From positions 2,959,025-3,023,024 of the forward strand of contig NZ_QFRX01000001.1 in assembly GCF_003143935.1 (NCBI RefSeq): a stretch of 64,000 nt of DNA, given 5' to 3'. The position numbers were made by a program, and so were the translations under genes. Positions 49,902-58,441 of the stretch are shown here, in pieces. Each line of letters starts with the position of its first letter. The stretch's first letter is position 1. The notes beneath the pieces were generated by a model. It did not search any database. It was not told the DNA's origin and saw nothing but the letters and a program-made list of their open reading frames with translations. This stretch comes from Streptomyces sp. Act143 (GTDB lineage Bacteria > Actinomycetota > Actinomycetes > Streptomycetales > Streptomycetaceae).

Positions 49902-52100
49902 TCACGCCCCCGACGTCTGCGCCCGGCTCACGTCGTACACCCCGGGTACGTTCCGCATCGCCCGCATCAACGCGGGGAGCAGGGCCGCGTCGGGGAGGTC
50001 GACCGTGTAGGTGTGGCGGACGCGCTGCTGGCTGGGGGGTTCGACGGTCGCCGAGACGATCTCGGCGCCTTCGAGGGCCATGGCTTCGGTGAGGTCCGCG
50101 AGCAGATGCGGGCGGCCGAACGATTCGGCGTACAGCGTGACCCGGCACGCGGCGGTGTCACCCCAGCGCACCCCGACCTCCGTACGCCCGGAGTCCTTCA
50201 TGCGGGCGACCGCTGGACACCCGACGCGGTGCACGGTGACCGCTCCCCCGCGCACGGCGAAGCCGGTGACGTCGTCGGGCGGCACGGGCGTGCAGCAGCC
50301 GGCCAGGCGCACGGTCGCGCCGGGCTGGTCGACGAGGACGTCGGCGGTACGGGGTCGAGCCGGCGCGGCGTCGGTCGTACGCGGACGGGGTCGCTGGGCA
50401 TCGGGGGCGGACAGGGTGCCGGCGGCCCCGGTGGGCGCCTCGGCGGAGGGTCGTGGCCCCTCGGGGCGATTCACCGTGCCGTGCAGGCTCTCGCTCAGGC
50501 CCTCCCCCGGCACCTGGGGCGCGGGATGCGTGGCCAGCCAGCGCTGGATGGCGATCCGCGCGGCGGGCGTCTGCGCGTGCTCCAGCCACTCTCTGGAGGG
50601 TTCCGAGGCCGGGTCCTGCCCCATGAGGAGCTGGACCGTGTCGCCGTCCTTCAGCACGGTGCTCAGGGTCGCCAGCCGGCCGTTCACGCGGGCGCCGATG
50701 CACGCGTGCGCGTCCTCGCCGTACTGCGCGTACGCGGCGTCCACACAGGTCGCGCCCTCGGGCAGGCCCAGCGTGCCGCCGTCGGGCCGGAAGACGGTGA
50801 TCTCGCGGTCCTGGGCGAGGTCCTCGCGCAGCGTCGACCAGAACGTGTCGGGGTCGGGCGCGGCCTCCTGCCAGTCGAGGAGCCGGGAGAGCCAGCCGGG
50901 CCGGGTCGGGTCCTCGCGCTCGCCGTCGACGGGCTCCTCCGACGGAGAGGCGACGTAGGGATTTCCGAGCGCGATGACGCCGGCCTCGGCGACCTTGTGC
51001 ATCTGGTGCGTGCGGATGAGGACTTCGGCGACCTGGCCGTCGGGGCGGGCGACCGCGGTGTGCAGCGACTGGTACAGGTTGAACTTCGGTACCGCGATGA
51101 AGTCCTTGAACTCCGAGACGACGGGCGTCAGACAGGTGTGCAGCTCGCCGAGGACGCCGTAGCAGTCCGCGTCCTCGTTCACGAGCACCAGCAGCCGGCC
51201 GAAGTCCGCGCCGCGCAACTGGCCGCGTTTACGGGCCACTCGGTGCACGGAGACGAAGTGCCGTGGCCGGATGACGACTTCGGCCTGGATGTCGGCGTCC
51301 CGCAGGACACCGCGCACCTCGTCGGCGATCTCCGCGAGGGGGTCGTCCGTGCGCGAGGCGTTGTCGACGATCAGCTCGCGCGTGTGCTCGTACTCCTCGG
51401 GGTGCAGGATCGCGAAGACCAGGTCTTCCAGTTCGGTCTTGAGCGCCTGCACGCCGAGTCGTTCGGCGAGCGGGATGAGGACGTCGCGGGTCACCTTGGC
51501 GATGCGCGCCTGCTTCTCCGGGCGCATGACGCCGAGGGTGCGCATGTTGTGCAGCCGGTCGGCGAGTTTGATCGACATCACGCGGACGTCGCTGCCGGTG
51601 GCCTTGAGCATCTTGCGGAAGGTCTCCGGCTCGGCAGCGGCGCCGTAGTCGACCTTCTCCAACTTCGTGACGCCGTCGACGAGATAGCGGACCTCGGCGC
51701 CGAACTGCTCGCCGACCTGATCGAGCGTCACATCGGTGTCCTCGACGGTGTCGTGCAGCAGGGATGCGGTCAAGGTGGTGGTCTCGGCGCCGAGTTCGGC
51801 CAGGATCAGGGTGACGGCGAGCGGGTGCGTGATGTAGGGCTCGCCGCTCTTGCGCATCTGGCCGCGGTGCGAGGACTCGGCCAGGACCCAGGCGCGGCGC
51901 AGGGGTTCGAGGTCGGCGTCGGGATGGTGGGCGCGATGGGCCTCCGCGACATGGCCGATGGCGTCGGGCAGCCGGTCGCGGGCGGCCGGGCCGAGCAAGG
52001 CGGCGCGGCCCAGGCGACGCAGGTCGATCCGCGCCCGCCAGCGCGCCGCGGGCCCGGTTACCGGACCTGGGGTCGCGGGGTTCGTGGCCTCCGCACTCAT
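49902..52100 (-). CDS. rshA: RelA/SpoT homologue RshA
   Basis: This 732-residue (p)ppGpp-metabolising protein is the second RelA/SpoT homologue of Streptomyces. The HD hydrolase is complete (HRGQMRKSGEPYITHP, HDTVEDTD, KLADRLHNMRTL). The synthetase domain is divergent: RPRHFVSVHR replaces RPKHIYSIYR and the adjoining strand reads FGRLLVLVNED where the family has DLLAVRVIV. The catalytic Glu is kept in EVLIRTHQMHKVAE. TGS, a long Pro-rich linker and an ACT domain follow. The ATG at 52100 is preceded by GGAGGTG. Predicted: ppGpp hydrolase with weak or no synthesis. Confidence 0.94.
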   Translation of the reverse strand: MSAEATNPATPGPVTGPAARWRARIDLRRLGRAALLGPAARDRLPDAIGHVAEAHRAHHPDADLEPLRRAWVLAESSHRGQMRKSGEPYITHPLAVTLILAELGAETTTLTASLLHDTVEDTDVTLDQVGEQFGAEVRYLVDGVTKLEKVDYGAAAEPETFRKMLKATGSDVRVMSIKLADRLHNMRTLGVMRPEKQARIAKVTRDVLIPLAERLGVQALKTELEDLVFAILHPEEYEHTRELIVDNASRTDDPLAEIADEVRGVLRDADIQAEVVIRPRHFVSVHRVARKRGQLRGADFGRLLVLVNEDADCYGVLGELHTCLTPVVSEFKDFIAVPKFNLYQSLHTAVARPDGQVAEVLIRTHQMHKVAEAGVIALGNPYVASPSEEPVDGEREDPTRPGWLSRLLDWQEAAPDPDTFWSTLREDLAQDREITVFRPDGGTLGLPEGATCVDAAYAQYGEDAHACIGARVNGRLATLSTVLKDGDTVQLLMGQDPASEPSREWLEHAQTPAARIAIQRWLATHPAPQVPGEGLSESLHGTVNRPEGPRPSAEAPTGAAGTLSAPDAQRPRPRTTDAAPARPRTADVLVDQPGATVRLAGCCTPVPPDDVTGFAVRGGAVTVHRVGCPAVARMKDSGRTEVGVRWGDTAACRVTLYAESFGRPHLLADLTEAMALEGAEIVSATVEPPSQQRVRHTYTVDLPDAALLPALMRAMRNVPGVYDVSRAQTSGA

Positions 52101-52388
52101 GGGCACCTCCGGCTGCATTGACCGGCGGACGGGGTGCCCCAGGGCGGACACGGCACAGGGGATGTCATCGGTCCCCCGTCCGGGCCGGTGCTTGATGCTA
52201 CCGAGCCCATCACGCGCGGCTGACCGCCTCTCGTCGAGCGTGAAACGGATCACCCATTCGAGCGACGGTTTTCAGGTTTACGATTTCGCGCCACCCGACC
52301 TGCGGTTCTCCGTCGTTTCGTGTCACCGAAGGCGGGTGAGGCTGCGGATTCCAGTGTTCCGAACCGCCGGAACCCGCCTTTCACTCAC

Positions 52389-53264
52389 TCAACGCGCGGC
52401 GTTTTCCAGCCATTCCCGGTCGATCTCGCCCTCGGCCACAATCACGGCCGGGCCGGTCATCTCGATCTCTCCGTCGGGCCGCTCAGTGATCACGAGCGTG
52501 CCGCCGGGCACGTCGACGGTGTACGTCGCCGGGGTCCCGGTCACCGCGGGATCGACGCCGTCCCTGCGGGCGGTGGCCACGGCGACGGCGCACGCGCCCG
52601 TGCCGCAGGAGCGGGTCTCGCCGGCACCGCGCTCGTGCACCCGCAGGGCGACGTGCTGCGGGCCGCGGTCGACCACGAACTCCACGTTGACCCCGTCCGG
52701 GTAGGCGGAGGCCGGGCTGAAGGGCGGCGCGTCGTACAGGGTGCCCGCATGGGCGAGGTCCTCGACGAAGGCCACGGCGTGCGGGTTGCCCATGTTCACG
52801 TTGCGCGCGGGCCAGCTGCGCTCGCCGACACTCACCTGGACGTCCCCCTCGGGGAGGCGGGCCTTGCCCATGCCGACGGTGATGTCGCCGTCCTTGGCGA
52901 TGTGCACGGTCTTCACGCCCCCGCGCGTGGCGACGGCGAGGTCGCCCTCGGTGGCGAGCCCGGCGTGCTGGAGGTAGCGCGCGAAGACGCGGACGCCGTT
53001 GCCGCACATCTCGGCGATCGAGCCGTCGCCGTTGCGGTAGTCCATGAACCACTCCGCCTCGGCGGCCATGTGCTGCGCCTCGGGGTGGGCGGCGGATCGC
53101 ACGACGTGCAGCAGCCCGTCACCACCGATACCGGCCCGGCGGTCGCACAGGGCGGCGACGGCGGCGGGGGGCAGGTCGACGGCGTTCCCGGGGTCCGGGA
53201 CGATCACGAAGTCGTTCTCGGTGCCGTGGCCCTTGAGGAAGGCGATCCGCGTGCGCGTGCTCAT
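52389..53264 (-). CDS. dapF: Diaminopimelate epimerase
   Basis: This enzyme converts LL- to meso-diaminopimelate for lysine and cell-wall synthesis. It has 291 residues. The two catalytic cysteines are C87 (EMCGNGVR) and C220 (SCGTGACA). KGHGTENDFV at the N terminus is family-typical. The ATG at 53264 starts the conserved sequence. Confidence 0.97.
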   Translation of the reverse strand: MSTRTRIAFLKGHGTENDFVIVPDPGNAVDLPPAAVAALCDRRAGIGGDGLLHVVRSAAHPEAQHMAAEAEWFMDYRNGDGSIAEMCGNGVRVFARYLQHAGLATEGDLAVATRGGVKTVHIAKDGDITVGMGKARLPEGDVQVSVGERSWPARNVNMGNPHAVAFVEDLAHAGTLYDAPPFSPASAYPDGVNVEFVVDRGPQHVALRVHERGAGETRSCGTGACAVAVATARRDGVDPAVTGTPATYTVDVPGGTLVITERPDGEIEMTGPAVIVAEGEIDREWLENAAR

Positions 53265-53425
53265 GCGTCGATCGTACGGGGTGGGTACGACAGCCGGTCA
53301 TCGACGGTCGTATGGCAGCTCACACACCCGCGCGTGCCGCTGCGGCGGCCGACCACACGCCGCTCGGAGCGACGCCACGCGCGCGTGGCCGCAGGCCCTA
53401 CGGCACCCGCACGCGCGCGTGCGGA

Positions 53426-53929
53426 TCAGCGCAGGCGCGCCACGCGCCACACGGCCAGCACGACCACCGCGGCGACGATCACGACGTACAGGAGCACCAC
53501 GCGCCAGTCCGGGCGTCGGCCTGAGCCTCTCGGCGGCAGGCCCGGCAGGGTGTACCCCACCCGGCGCGCGGCCATCATGCCCCAGCCCGCCGCGCACGAG
53601 CAGATCAGCAGGCCCAGCATGGCGATCACGGCCCCGCTGTCGCCGAAGTCGAAGGCGAGCGGGAAGGCGAACATCAGGGAGCCGAGCGCGGCCAGGGCGA
53701 CGATGGGGGCGAGTTGCCAGATGCGCATCCGGCGCTGCGGGCGCAGCTCGACCTCGACCTCGGGACCGTCGGCGAACATCTCCTCGGGCTCGGGGCCGTC
53801 GGCGATCACGCCGCCTTGCGTCTCGTCGGGCCCGTCGGGGCTCAGACGGTCCTCGTCCTGCTCCGGTTCACCGCTGTCTGCGGTGCGGGGCTCGGTGCTC
53901 CGTGCGGTGTCGCGAGGGCCGGCCTCCAT
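53426..53929 (-). CDS. Conserved membrane protein of unknown function
   Basis: This 167-residue protein has an acidic, disordered N terminus (EPEQDEDRLSPDGPDE and similar) and three predicted membrane helices (IWQLAPIVALAALGSLMF, GAVIAMLGLLICSCAAG, VVLLYVVIVAAVVVLAVW). Start choice: ATG 53929 with GGAGG 10 nt upstream; the GTG at 53935 is equally possible and the GTG at 53959 less so. It lies between miaA and dapF on the same strand. No function is assigned. Confidence 0.75.
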   Translation of the reverse strand: MEAGPRDTARSTEPRTADSGEPEQDEDRLSPDGPDETQGGVIADGPEPEEMFADGPEVEVELRPQRRMRIWQLAPIVALAALGSLMFAFPLAFDFGDSGAVIAMLGLLICSCAAGWGMMAARRVGYTLPGLPPRGSGRRPDWRVVLLYVVIVAAVVVLAVWRVARLR

Positions 53930-54037
53930 CGCCACGCGCCCTCCCAACTCGGACTCCACTTGGTCGATCGAAGCTCGATGATGGCACGGCGCCGGAGGCC
54001 CGGATGACGGCCTGAGCGTCCCGATGCCAGGACGTGA

Positions 54038-54976
54038 TCAGGCTGTAACCGGTCGTTCGACCAACGCCAGTGCGAGCTTTGGAAGTTCTGTGAGATCCGC
54101 CGCAGCCCCACTGAGCCAGTGCACTCGCGGATCGCGTCTGAACCACGAATCCTGACGGCGCGCGAAGCGCTTGGTGGCGCGTACGGTCTCGGCTCGGGCC
54201 TCCTCCAGGGTGCACTCCCCGGAGAGCGCCGCGAGCACCTGCTGGTAGCCGAGCGCACGCGAGGCGGTGCGCCCCTCGCGCAGCCCCCGCGCCTCCAGCG
54301 CCCGCACCTCGTCGACCAGTCCGGCGTCCCACATCCGGTCGACGCGGCGCGCGATCCGCTCGTCGAGTTCGGGGCGCTCCACGTCGACGCCGATCTGGAC
54401 GGTGTCGTAGACCGAGTCATGGCCGGGCAGGTTGGCGGTGAAGGGCTTGCCGGTGATCTCGATGACTTCCAGGGCCCGGACGATCCGGCGGCCGTTGCTG
54501 GGCAGGATCGCCTGCGCGGCCTCCGGGTCGGCGGCGGCCAGGCGGGCGTGCAGCGCGCCGGAGCCGCGGAGGGTGAGCTCCTCCTCCAGGCGGGCCCTGA
54601 CCTCCGGGTCGGTGCCGGGGAACTCGAGGTTGTCGACGGCGCCACGGACGTAGAGGCCGGAGCCGCCGACCAGGATGGGCCAGCGTCCCTCGGCGAGCAG
54701 CGCGTCGATCCGCTCGCGGGCGAGGCGCTGGTACTCGGCGACGGAGGCCGTGACGGTCACGTCCCAGATGTCGAGGAGGTGGTGCGGGACGCCGCCGCGC
54801 TCCTCGGGCGTCAGTTTGGCGGTGCCGATGTCCATCCCTCGGTAGAGCTGCATGGAGTCGGCGTTGACGACCTCGCCGCCGAGACGCTGGGCCAGGAAGA
54901 CGCCCAGATCGGACTTTCCGGCCGCGGTCGGTCCGACGACGGCGATGACTCGGGGGGCGGGGGGTGCGCTGCTCAC
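54038..54976 (-). CDS. miaA: tRNA dimethylallyltransferase
   Basis: This enzyme adds a dimethylallyl group to A37 of tRNAs reading UNN codons. It has 312 residues. The P-loop is GPTAAGKSD (15-23); NADSMQLYRGMDIGTAKL and GGSGLYVRGAVD are the substrate-binding motifs. The GTG at 54976 starts the conserved sequence and has GGGG close upstream; the open frame to 55174 is not conserved. MiaB, which acts on the same position, is about 1.9 kb away. Confidence 0.96.
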   Translation of the reverse strand: MSSAPPAPRVIAVVGPTAAGKSDLGVFLAQRLGGEVVNADSMQLYRGMDIGTAKLTPEERGGVPHHLLDIWDVTVTASVAEYQRLARERIDALLAEGRWPILVGGSGLYVRGAVDNLEFPGTDPEVRARLEEELTLRGSGALHARLAAADPEAAQAILPSNGRRIVRALEVIEITGKPFTANLPGHDSVYDTVQIGVDVERPELDERIARRVDRMWDAGLVDEVRALEARGLREGRTASRALGYQQVLAALSGECTLEEARAETVRATKRFARRQDSWFRRDPRVHWLSGAAADLTELPKLALALVERPVTA

Positions 54977-55158
54977 CGCCCCAGTCTCGCAAACGTCGCG
55001 CCGTGGCCTCGAACGAGTTACGTGACGGCACGGGTGCGGGGTCGTTGCCTGTTGCGAGGTTTCCGCCGCCGGTTCGCAGAGGCGGCACCCCGGTCGACGC
55101 AAATGGGCGCACCGGGCGACGCGGGATTTCGCCCGCACGAGTACCGTATGGAGCTGAT

Positions 55159-55488
55159 ATGGGTGTTTTCGCACGACTTCTCCGGAGGTCGAAAGCTACG
55201 GAGGAGACGTCAACCGCCGAGGCCACGGCCGCCACGCTGACGGCCGAACCCGAGGCGGCGGCCGCAGACACGGTGGCGGCGAAGGAGTCGGCCGAGGCGC
55301 AGCCCGAGGCCGGGACCGAGACCGAGACCGAGGAAGCGGCTGCGTCTGCGGAGTCGAAGGCCGAGACGGAGACGGAAGCGACGGCGGAGACCGGCGCGTC
55401 CGGTGCCGCCGAAGGCGTCGACATCCCCAAGCAGCAGTCCGCCGAAGAGGCGGCCGACAGCGAGGCCGGCGAGAGCGCCCGCACGTAA
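55159..55488 (+). CDS. Small acidic protein of unknown function
   Basis: This 109-residue protein has a basic N terminus (MGVFARLLRRSK) followed by an Ala/Glu/Thr-rich, highly acidic tail. It is probably disordered. GGAG precedes the ATG at 55159. It is followed by the MT0933-type antitoxin gene after 24 bases, so the two are likely co-transcribed. No function is recognised. Confidence 0.75.
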   Translation: MGVFARLLRRSKATEETSTAEATAATLTAEPEAAAADTVAAKESAEAQPEAGTETETEEAAASAESKAETETEATAETGASGAAEGVDIPKQQSAEEAADSEAGESART

Positions 55489-55512
55489 CTGCCCCGCGCG
55501 GGAAGGTGAACG

Positions 55513-55779
55513 ATGGGCCTCCTGGACAATTTGAAAGCCAAGCTCAACCCGGCCAAGGACAAGGTCTCCGGCCTCGCGCAGCAGCACGGGGACAAGATCC
55601 AGCACGGTCTCGACCGGGCCGCCAAGGTCGTCGACGAGAAGACCAAGGGCAAGTACAGCGACAAGATCCAGACGGGCACGGGCAAGGCCAAGGACGCCAT
55701 GGACCGACTCGCGCACAAGGACGACGGTGGCACGGGCGGCACGACCACGCCCCCGACCGCACCGCCGCCCGCTTCCTGA
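55513..55779 (+). CDS. MT0933-type antitoxin-like protein
   Basis: This 88-residue protein matches the small helical family named for the M. tuberculosis MT0933 antitoxin: MGLLDNLKAKLNPAKDKV and HGLDRAAKVVDEKTKGKYSDKI. Its usual toxin partner is not adjacent, so toxin-antitoxin function here is doubtful. GGAAGGTGAAC precedes the ATG. A strong hairpin follows at 55824-55859. Confidence 0.8.
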   Translation: MGLLDNLKAKLNPAKDKVSGLAQQHGDKIQHGLDRAAKVVDEKTKGKYSDKIQTGTGKAKDAMDRLAHKDDGGTGGTTTPPTAPPPAS

Positions 55780-55823
55780 ACGGACCAGGGACGCGGCCGC
55801 CCAGCGGCGGACTCGCGTCATCG

Positions 55824-55859
55824 ACGGACGGCCGCGGAGCACACGCTCCCGGCCGTCCG
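55824..55859 (+). terminator. Terminator after the small-gene pair
   Basis: cggacggccg pairs with cggccgtccg with an inner ggagc/gctcc extension and a short loop. It should end transcription from 55159-55779 and also serve the convergent gene at 55891. Confidence 0.85.
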
Positions 55860-55890
55860 CCGTTGCACGGGCAGGGCCGGGAGACGTGTG

Positions 55891-56619
55891 TCAGGACCAG
55901 GCCGCGACCATGTACCCCACTCCGTACGGCGCGTCCTCGTACAGCAGTTCCCCACCGAGCCCAGCCCCCTCGGCCGCGCCCGCGAGGACCTGCCACGGGG
56001 CCCGGCCGGACGCCTTGAGCTCGTACGCCAGCTCGGCGTCCAGCGCTTCGAGGGCCGGTACGTCCGCCGCCCCGAGGGCCCGCGCGACCTCCGCGTCGAA
56101 GGGGGCGGCGCGCTCGTCGAGATATCCGGGCGCCTTGAGGGTGCGGCAGGCGCTGGCGTCGCCCATCACCAGCAGCGCCACGCGCCCGGCCCGCGCGGCG
56201 ATGTCCCTTCCGACTTCAATACACCGCTCGGCCGCGAGAGGTTCCCCCACCCCGAGTCCCTCGATCGGGGCGTGCGCCCAGCGGGTCCTCGCCAGCAGCC
56301 ACGCGGCAACGGAGAGCGAGGTCGGAAGCGTGGGCTGCGACTCGTCGCCGTCCCCACCCGGGTCGGATCCCGGACCCAGGCGTACGTCGACGTCCACGCC
56401 GAAGCCCCGGAACGAGCCCCGCGCCCCCTCGGCGTGCGTCCCTCGTCCGCCCTGCTCCGCGGGCCCGATCACCACGAGCAGGTCCGGCCGGGCGGCGGCG
56501 AGCACGCCGAGCGCGTCCGTGCAGGCGGCACGCGCGGCATCCAGTTCGGGCGCGGCGCCCGCGGCGACCTCGGGCACGAGGAGGGGCGGGCAGGGGCAGA
56601 CTGCGGCGGCGACAAGCAT
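55891..56619 (-). CDS. Class III extradiol dioxygenase subunit B-like protein
   Basis: This 242-residue protein resembles the LigB-like family of aromatic ring-cleaving dioxygenases or their relatives (VAAAVCPCPPLLVPEVA, DLLVVIGPAEQGGR, RVALLVMGDASACRTLKAPG). In Streptomyces it is a conserved neighbour of miaA/miaB and may have a different function. The ATG at 56619 lacks a Shine-Dalgarno sequence. Metal ligands could not be assigned with certainty. Confidence 0.78.
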   Translation of the reverse strand: MLVAAAVCPCPPLLVPEVAAGAAPELDAARAACTDALGVLAAARPDLLVVIGPAEQGGRGTHAEGARGSFRGFGVDVDVRLGPGSDPGGDGDESQPTLPTSLSVAAWLLARTRWAHAPIEGLGVGEPLAAERCIEVGRDIAARAGRVALLVMGDASACRTLKAPGYLDERAAPFDAEVARALGAADVPALEALDAELAYELKASGRAPWQVLAGAAEGAGLGGELLYEDAPYGVGYMVAAWS

Positions 56620-56832
56620 GATCGGCAGCGTAACGCCGTAGGGCGCCGACGCGTCACTCCGTGACGGGCACGTCCATGAGATCGATGCCGTACGGCGCCG
56701 AACCTCACCACAGCGCCGGCTCCGCACCCCGTACCGCACCGAACCCCACCACAGCCCCGGCCCCGCACCCCGTACAGGCCGGCGCCGTGTCCCGCACAGC
56801 GCCGCACCCCGTGCGGCGCCGTCCTCGTGCCG

Positions 56833-58359
56833 TCAGTGGGCCGCGCAGCCCCCCGTCGCCGCCGGCAGCGGTGCCGGGACGCCGATCTGGGGCAGCCCGA
56901 GCATCACGCCCGCCGGCTTGGCCGCCTCGGCCGCGTTGCGCTTCTCCCAGGCGTCGCCCGCGCGCGTACGGCGCACGCTCAGGACGGGGCCCTCGGCGAG
57001 GAGGTGGTGCGGGGCGGCGTACGTGATCTCGACCGTCACGACGTCACCGGGGCGCACTTCCTCGTCGGGCTTGGTGAAGTGGACCAGGCGGTTGTCGGGG
57101 GCGCGGCCGGAGAGGCGGTGGGTGGAGCCGTCCTTGCGGCCCTCGCCCTCGGCGACCATCAACTCCAGCGTGCGGCCGACCTGCTTCTTGTTCTCGTCCC
57201 AGGAGATCTCCTCCTGGAGGGCGACGAGCCGCTCGTAGCGCGCCTGGACGACCTCCTTGGGGATCTGGCCCTCCATGGTCGCGGCCGGGGTTCCGGGGCG
57301 CTTGGAGTACTGGAAGGTGAAGGCGTTCGTGAAGCGGGCCTCGCGGACCACGTGCATGGTCTGCTCGAAGTCTTCCTCGGTCTCGCCGGGGAAGCCGACG
57401 ATGATGTCGGTCGAGATCGCGGCGTCCGGCATCGCGGCCCGCACCTTCTCGATGATCCCGAGGAAACGCTCCTGCCGGTACGAGCGGCGCATCGCCTTCA
57501 GGACCGTGTCCGAGCCGGACTGGAGCGGCATGTGCAGCTGCGGCATCACGTTGGGCGTCTCGGCCATGGCGGCGATGACGTCGTCGGTGAAGTCGCGCGG
57601 GTGCGGGGAGGTGAAGCGGACGCGCTCCAGGCCCTCGATCTTCCCGCAGGCCCGCAGCAGCTTGCTGAAGGCCTCGCGGTCGCCGATGTCGGAGCCGTAC
57701 GCGTTGACGTTCTGACCGAGCAGCGTGATCTCGGAGACGCCCTCGGAGACCAGGGCCTCGATCTCGGCGAGGATGTCGCCGGTGCGACGGTCCTTCTCCT
57801 TGCCGCGCAGCGCCGGGACGATGCAGAAGGTGCAGGTGTTGTTGCAGCCGACGGAGATCGAGACCCAGGCGGCGTAGGCGCTCTCGCGGCGGGTCGGCAG
57901 CGTGGAGGGGAACGCCTCCAGCGACTCGGCGATCTCGACCTGCGCCTCTTCCTGCACGCGCGCGCGTTCCAGCAGGACCGGCAGCTTGCCGATGTTGTGC
58001 GTGCCGAAGACGACGTCCACCCAGGGCGCCTTCTTCACGATGGTGTCCTGGTCCTTCTGCGCCAGGCACCCGCCGACCGCGATCTGCATGCCGGGCCGGG
58101 AGGCCTTCCTGGGCGCGAGGCGGCCGAGGTTGCCGTAGAGCCGGTTGTCGGCGTTCTCGCGCACCGCGCACGTGTTGAAGACCACCACGTCCGCGTCCCC
58201 GTCGGAGCCCTCGGGCGCGCGCACGTACCCGGCCTCCTCCAGCAGTCCGGACAATCGCTCGGAGTCGTGGACGTTCATCTGGCACCCGTAGGTACGGACT
58301 TCGTAGGTCTTGGGCACTGAGACGTCCACTGCCGGGCTCCGGTCGCTGCTGATGGTCAT
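56833..58359 (-). CDS. miaB: tRNA methylthiotransferase MiaB
   Basis: This radical-SAM enzyme adds a methylthio group at position 2 of i6A37 in tRNA, acting after MiaA. It has 508 residues. Two Fe-S clusters are visible: C26, C64 and C98 ([21 protein letters not shown]) and the radical SAM triad C172, C176, C179 (GCNNTCTFC). A TRAM domain is at the C terminus. The ATG at 58359 has a weak ribosome-binding site. Confidence 0.97.
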   Translation of the reverse strand: MTISSDRSPAVDVSVPKTYEVRTYGCQMNVHDSERLSGLLEEAGYVRAPEGSDGDADVVVFNTCAVRENADNRLYGNLGRLAPRKASRPGMQIAVGGCLAQKDQDTIVKKAPWVDVVFGTHNIGKLPVLLERARVQEEAQVEIAESLEAFPSTLPTRRESAYAAWVSISVGCNNTCTFCIVPALRGKEKDRRTGDILAEIEALVSEGVSEITLLGQNVNAYGSDIGDREAFSKLLRACGKIEGLERVRFTSPHPRDFTDDVIAAMAETPNVMPQLHMPLQSGSDTVLKAMRRSYRQERFLGIIEKVRAAMPDAAISTDIIVGFPGETEEDFEQTMHVVREARFTNAFTFQYSKRPGTPAATMEGQIPKEVVQARYERLVALQEEISWDENKKQVGRTLELMVAEGEGRKDGSTHRLSGRAPDNRLVHFTKPDEEVRPGDVVTVEITYAAPHHLLAEGPVLSVRRTRAGDAWEKRNAAEAAKPAGVMLGLPQIGVPAPLPAATGGCAAH

Positions 58360-58441
58360 GGCTCAAGGGTAGGCGGTCCCGGGAACGCCTCGCGCAGGGC
58401 CGTGACGCCCCGGGGTGCGGGGTCCTCGAGGTGAGATCACC

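Noticed and set aside
49872..52121. 749-codon plus-strand frame over rshA
   Set aside because: Antisense shadow; rshA has complete HD motifs and an ACT domain on the other strand.
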